From Thinopyrum elongatum (taxonomy: Eukaryota; Streptophyta; Magnoliopsida; Poales; Poaceae), in the NCBI GenBank assembly GCA_011799875.1, contig CM022301.1, forward strand, positions 87,811,667 to 87,875,666: 64,000 nucleotides of DNA, written 5' to 3'. A program made the position numbers and the translations under genes. Position 1 is the stretch's first letter; the number at the start of each line of letters is the position of its first letter. Positions 59,337-64,000 of the stretch are shown one piece after another. The notes below the pieces were generated by a model, which was given only the letters and a program-made list of their open reading frames with translations, made no database searches and was not told the origin of the DNA.

Positions 59337-60266
59337 ACAACATCATATGTACTTATAACTTATAAGGACTTGATTCCATAAACAGATTGAACATCCAATT
59401 ACATAGGTGGCTAGTACACACATGACCTTTGCACACACCAAAGTATGTTCCAAAATGCCTAGAAAACTCAAATAATGTATTAAAAGGCAAAACGAACCCT
59501 GAATAATTTCATATTTTTAGGATGACGCTCCTATAGTTGCATGTTGCCTCTATAAAATAAATCAAGGCGGGAAGAGACAGCGTATGTCATTTCGCACACA
59601 TAGGTGACAAGTTCCCTCTCGGAACCATGAGCCTTTTTGAGAGAAGCTCCGGTTTGTAAGAAGTTTGTACCAAAATTTGTCCCAAATTGGACTAATTTTT
59701 TACCACAGCATGTTGGTGCTATGTCATAACACCATGCCAAGTTTCATGATTTTGAGGCGAGTTTTGGATTTACAGTAATTTTAAAACCAGGTTTCTCAAT
59801 GTTTACTGTCGAGTTGGCACCGCCCTGGATAGGCTTTTTCCTCATGGGTCCCAAATGACAAATCCAAATCTGCCACTACCATGCAGCTTTTCTTATTAAG
59901 AATTACAGCCCATTTGGTGTGCTAGCTGAAAATAAGTTTGTGGGTGCTGGTGGGCGCTAAGAACTTGCGGTTCTGTAATGAACAAAGATCTCAAGGATCC
60001 CGTGAGAGTGATGTTCTTTCCCTATGTTGTGAATGCTTATAATATTTATGTCTTAATTAAAGAAATGGCAAGCCATTGGCCCAGTATGAAAGAAAATATG
60101 GGTCAAAGCCGAGTTGAAAAGGGAAAAAATATCTAACTCCAGCTTACAAACAGTACAAAACCACGAGGATTAATTGCTCATCAGGTTTAGACAAAATCCA
60201 GATTGAACAGGACAATGACATCTAACTCAACCAAAGTTTTTGGCAGTCACAATCAAATGGATCGGT
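59337..60266. other. Probable transposon-derived sequence, no gene
   Basis: No coding exon. The stretch 59570-59960 (CATAGGTGACAAGTTCC ... GCTAGCTGAAAATAAG) looks like sequence common in Triticeae DNA transposons, possibly further inside the CACTA element, but I cannot assign it. The part 60000-60266 is the 3' flank of the minus-strand F-box pseudogene. Confidence 0.4.
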
Positions 60267-61900
60267 CTAATCCATAAAATCAAGATCCCGGGCCAGAAAT
60301 TCTACTGGTCCATGATGACAAGCTGTTGTAAATAGAAGCCAAGCACGATCAGAAGCCCTTAGGTCCACCTGAAACTTCTTTTTATGTTGTTCAACACTTG
60401 TAGCCGTAAGAAATTTCTTGTCGAAAAACTTAATCCTCACGGACAATAGTGCCCTCGCATTCAACATGAAGAATGTGACAAAGCTGGTGTTTGCATTGTT
60501 GGATGCATATCCTTCCAGCGTTACTGTCTTCAAACGAATGTCATGAGATCTGAGAAAATCCCGGTGCTTATTGAACCATCGATTGGTTATACTTTTTTCT
60601 CCATGTGTTAGTGCCTAAATAGAGATGAAGATTGAAAATACTTAATGTCTAAAAAAGATTATGTTGAAAGAGTGATAGCTGAACGATTAATTATAGTACA
60701 TTATATATGGGCTTTCAATGTGCGTGAAATCATCACCTTTATATACAAATTCTCCAGACATGGAAAGCATTGCAGCAAGCCAATAATCGTGTTCAGATTA
60801 AAACACCACATACTGATATGTAAGGTCTTGACAGAATCCACCACCACTGATAGGATGGACAAGCTCTTCATTGAGCATATAACATAATACTAGTACCAAA
60901 AGTGTACTCCAAGATGATACTTAACTTATGCGCACAAATGAAAAAAGCAGATTACAAAAGTTTACGTGAATAATATATAGTACCTCAATAGGTGTGGATC
61001 CAAACACCATCTTGAACCATCTAAAAGGATCATGAATTGCACATAACGTCTCCAGTTTAGGCGCAGAGACTACAGTTATTTGTGAAGGTACTATAGTAGA
61101 ATCAAGGAGCAACCTTTGAAGTGAAGGGGCATCTTTGATGATGAGATCATGTCCAAAAAAACAAATTCCCATGCTTACAAGGTGGGGCGACTTTATTTGA
61201 GACAACGGATACGAATTTCTATTCCAAAAACAAGAAGCAAGCGCTCTAGGGCAGGGCAGCTGGAGTAGATGATGATGTGCAGTGCGGCCTCCGACAGATC
61301 AACCACCAGCAAGTTTTTTTAGCAGTGGGAGTCGAAGCATTTGTACCAGATTGTCTGCTAGATGGCACCGGGCGAAGGTGGCAGTGTGGAGAGAGGAGGA
61401 AAACCATGAGATGGACATCGGTGGTGAGGGCATAGATACATCGGTTCATGGTATGTTACATACATAGTCATGGTAGAACTCAAGCTGCTGGAGTTTATCG
61501 AATTGACGGGATGTCAGCCAGGCGGCCACCATGCAGGGTATGTTTAACAGGTAGCATGCCGGCATGCAGATGCGTTGAATGGAGCGCTGGTGGGAGGAGA
61601 TGATGGCTCCGGGGAGTTCAGAAGCATCATCGACAGATAGCTAACGACAGTCGAGATTAAGAGGTGCGGCGCGCCACTAAGTGCGCCACCGAGATGCGAG
61701 GACTTGTGTGCGGTAGCCATCCTTGGTGGGGAGAAGGGAGATGATCTCCCCAAGGATGCCGTCCGGGAGATCGCTGATGCGGTCCGCCGGAGATTCTACT
61801 GGTTCCTAAGGTCTAGGGGGCGTGGCTGCTTCTGGCCGCGCAGCCGGGTACAAGATCTACATCCGGCAGTGGCGCTGGCCGGAGCCTCATCTGTGTACAT
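60267..61900 (-). pseudogene. F-box/LRR/FBD-like pseudogene
   Basis: Minus strand. The F-box (about 61785-61680) reads [23 protein letters not shown]-type sequence follows (LPGAIISSHQRS, SSCPALERLLLV), then LIIKDAPSLQRLLLD and VVSAPKLETL. Exon 1 ends at 60984 (GSTPIE), exon 2 is 60865-60737 (LLQCFPCLENLYIK) and exon 3 is 60614-60267 with the FBD-like tail (LKTVTLEGYASNNANTSF); all splice in phase 0 at the same places as the gene at 2686. Lesions: in-frame stops at 61679-61677, 61643-61641 and 61448-61446, and frameshifts near 61305 and 61195. The last two exons are intact, so decay is concentrated in the first. Family role: substrate adaptor of SCF ubiquitin ligases. Confidence 0.85.
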
Positions 61901-62285
61901 ACCAATCTGAAAGAAAAAATGGCAGAAACATACATGTAGGACATTCAAAATCAATTATCAAGATCTGGAAGAAAAAAAGGCACAAACATATATGTAGGAC
62001 ATTCAAAATCAATTCTCAAGATCTGGCCACGAATTATTAGCACGCAAGCTAACCCTGGTCGGATTATTAGCAAAAAGCATTTGTATAGAACAAACAATTA
62101 ATCACTAACTCTATACGGATAACATTCAAACAATCAATACACTATGTGCATCTAACGGACCTTAATTACTCTGATTTCATGGACTGAGAGAACATAACCA
62201 AAGGATTTGTATTCCAAAAAAATTAGAGAGAGGGGGGGAGTAACCAGAGAAAACACATGATATGTTTACCGCACAAATGGGTATA

Positions 62286-62607
62286 TAGATGACTAACCGG
62301 TTTTCCGTCGGAGTCGAGTCATTGCCGGAGTTGCTGTTGACCTCCGGCTCCGGTTTGGGGGGGGGGGCACGACGGTGCCAACAAAGTCAAGGTCGTGCTG
62401 CTGCCCACGCGAGACCTCGGCGGCGGCGACGGCAACCTCTGTGCCCAGCTTCACGCGTTGTGCGGGTGCTTCACCAGCCCCGGCGTCGCCACTCCCTCCG
62501 ATGGTGCGCTTCGGCGGCATCCTCATACACTCTAGAGTCCAGACGTTGGTGACCACTATGGACCGGGGGTGCGGCCGCCTATTATGGCCGGCGGCTCGGG
62601 CGCGCAA
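62286..62607 (-). pseudogene. Candidate upstream exon of the F-box pseudogene
   Basis: An ORF starting MRMPPKRTIGGSGDAGAGEA continues to PPPP, then meets an 11-base C run (plus-strand G run 62357-62367). In the annotated frame it becomes Arg-rich and stops; one base shift would give an acidic Glu/Asn/Ser-rich end and a possible donor CCG|GTTAGT. A possible acceptor (TTTCAG, near 61910) precedes the F-box region. Grass composition and position suggest a first exon, but linkage is inferred. The intron-like stretch 61911-62285 has two copies of an AGATCTGG/ACATTCAAAATC unit and nothing else. Confidence 0.35.
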
Positions 62608-62655
62608 TTAATACGGACCAGTGGGAGCGAGGCGGGCGGCGGTCAAAGGCTGTCT

Positions 62656-64000
62656 TGTTGGGAAACGTAGCATGCAATTTCAAAAAAATTCCTATGCTCA
62701 CGCAAGATCTATCTAGGAGATGCATAGCAATGAGGGGGGAGAGTGTGTCTACGTACCCTCGTAGACTGAAAGCGGAAGCGTTTGACAATGCGGCTGTTGT
62801 AGTCGAACTTCTTCTCGTTCCGACTGATCAAGCACCGAACTTACGGCACCTCCGAGTTCTGCACATGTTCAGCTCGATGACGTCCCTCGAACTCTTGATC
62901 CAGCAAAGTGTCGAGGAAGTAGATGAGTTCCGTCAGCACGACGGCGTGGTGACAGTGATGGTGAAGTGATCCGCGCAGGGCTTCGCCTAAGCACTGTGAG
63001 AATATGACCGAGGGTGTAATCTGTGGAGGGGGGCGCCGCACGCGGCTAACAGTTGATGTTGTGTGTTGTAGGCGCCTCCCTCCCCACATATATATAGGTG
63101 GGAGGGAGAGGCAGCAGCCAAGGGGGGCGCCCCAAGTAGGCCGAATCCTACTTGGGGTTCCTCCCCAATTCGCCCCCCCCCCTTCCTTATTAACCGGAGG
63201 GGAAAGGAAAGAGAGGGGGGAGGGAAGGAAGGGGGAGGCCGAATCCTCCCCTTTACTTCTCCCTTCCCCTCTTTCCTTCTCCTCCTATTTTGGCCTATAT
63301 GGGGGGGCACCAGCCCCTTGTGGGCTGGTCTGTCCCTCTCTTGGCCCATAAGGCCCATATCTTTGCCGGGGGGTGCCCGGAACCCCTTCCGGTGACCTGA
63401 TATGTACCCGGTACCCTCTGGAACACTTCCGGTGTCCGAATACCATCGTCCTATATATCAATCTTTACCTCTCAACCATTTCGAGACTCCTTGTCATGTC
63501 CGTGATCTAATACGGGACTCCAAACAACATTCGGTCACCAAATCACATAACTCATATAATACAAAATTGTCATCGAACGTTAAGCGTGCGGACCCTACGG
63601 GTTCGCGAACTATGTAGACATGACCGAGACACCTCTTCGTTCAATTACCAATAGTGGAACCTAGATGCTCATATTGGCTCCTACATATTATACGAAGATC
63701 TTTATCGGTCGAACTGTTATGACAACATACATTATTCCCTTTGTCCATCGGTATGTTACTTGCCCGAGATTCGATCGTCGGTATCTTCATACCTAGTTCA
63801 ATCTCATTACCGGCAAGTCTCTTTACTCGTTCCGCAATACATCATCCTGTAACTAACTCATTAGTCACTTTGCTTGCAAGGCTTCTTATGATGTGCATCA
63901 CTGAGAGGGCCCAGAGATACCTCTCCGATACTCGGAGTGACAAATCCTAATCTCGATCTATGGCAACCCAACAAACACCTTCGGAGAAACTTGTAGAGCA
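62656..64000 (-). mobile_element. Copia LTR, Angela/WIS/BARE-like, antisense, cut by window edge
   Basis: On the minus strand the LTR ends GCTACGTTTCCCAACA at 62656, the end style of the Angela/BARE/WIS Copia group, whose LTRs also contain the recognisable CTCGGTCATGTCTACAT and CGAATCTCGGGCAAG stretches seen near 63620 and 63770. A minus-strand TATA-like CACCTATATATATGTGGG (about 63102-63085) fits the LTR promoter. The other end lies beyond 64000, so full element or solo LTR cannot be decided. It sits within 60 bp of the candidate F-box first exon. Confidence 0.7.

Noticed and set aside
1..64000. tRNA or rRNA genes
   Set aside because: The tRNA-like words found (TGGTATCAGAGC, TGGTGCCGTTGCC) are short primer binding sites beside LTRs; no cloverleaf-length match was seen.
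62656..64000. A complete Copia element
   Set aside because: Only part of one LTR is in the window; no gag-pol is visible.

Overview
The window is transposable-element-dominated DNA from a Triticeae grass (wheat, Aegilops or barley type). The call rests on very large nested LTR retrotransposons, including LARD/Sukkula-like elements with LTRs over 4 kb, Athila-lineage Gypsy elements, Angela/BARE-like Copia LTR sequence, CACTA ends, and degraded F-box/FBD and exonuclease-like gene fragments. Species and subgenome cannot be resolved. I see no tRNA, rRNA or CRISPR array.

Left flank (1-10.2 kb): the 3' end of a Gypsy element (1-2414), a CACTA terminal fragment (2415-2685), the 3' exons of a 5'-truncated F-box/LRR/FBD gene (2686-3915, +), and a 3'-5' exonuclease-like gene (4808-7885, +). 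A solo Gypsy LTR (5329-7723, target duplication AAACT) splits that gene, and the solo LTR itself carries a truncated second Gypsy element. A CACTA end (about 8062-8747) and a Gypsy LTR (8748-10206) follow.

Centre (10.2-53.1 kb): one antisense LARD-type element fills the region. It is laid out LTR-internal-LTR-internal-LTR, so it looks like an array made by unequal recombination; LTR2 and LTR3 are each 4153 bp once insertions are removed. Its first internal domain is interrupted by a complete sense LARD (15238-27143, LTRs of about 4.45 kb, duplication CTCTA). Its middle LTR is interrupted by a complete antisense Athila-like Gypsy (29527-43844, two 1518-bp LTRs, duplication CCCTC). That Gypsy has a broken gag-pol and an intact accessory ORF, and is itself interrupted by a 4.13-kb solo LTR (32599-36728, duplication CCAAG). 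Order of events: LARD array, then sense LARD and Athila, then the solo LTR in Athila. The second internal domain and LTR3 preserve the uninterrupted target sites, which confirms the nesting.

Right flank (53.1-64 kb): a 36-bp minisatellite, an unrecognised ORF with one in-frame stop, a decayed minus-strand locus with repeated modules and a 5'-truncated LINE, a promoter-like TATA/CT-repeat segment, a hairpin-forming inverted repeat, a second exonuclease-like fragment cut by a second copy of the same CACTA end, an F-box/LRR/FBD pseudogene (60267-about 61900, -), and an antisense Copia LTR running off the window. The same gene pair (F-box/FBD plus exonuclease-like) and the same CACTA end therefore lie on both sides of the 43-kb retrotransposon block. 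No host gene in the window is clearly intact.
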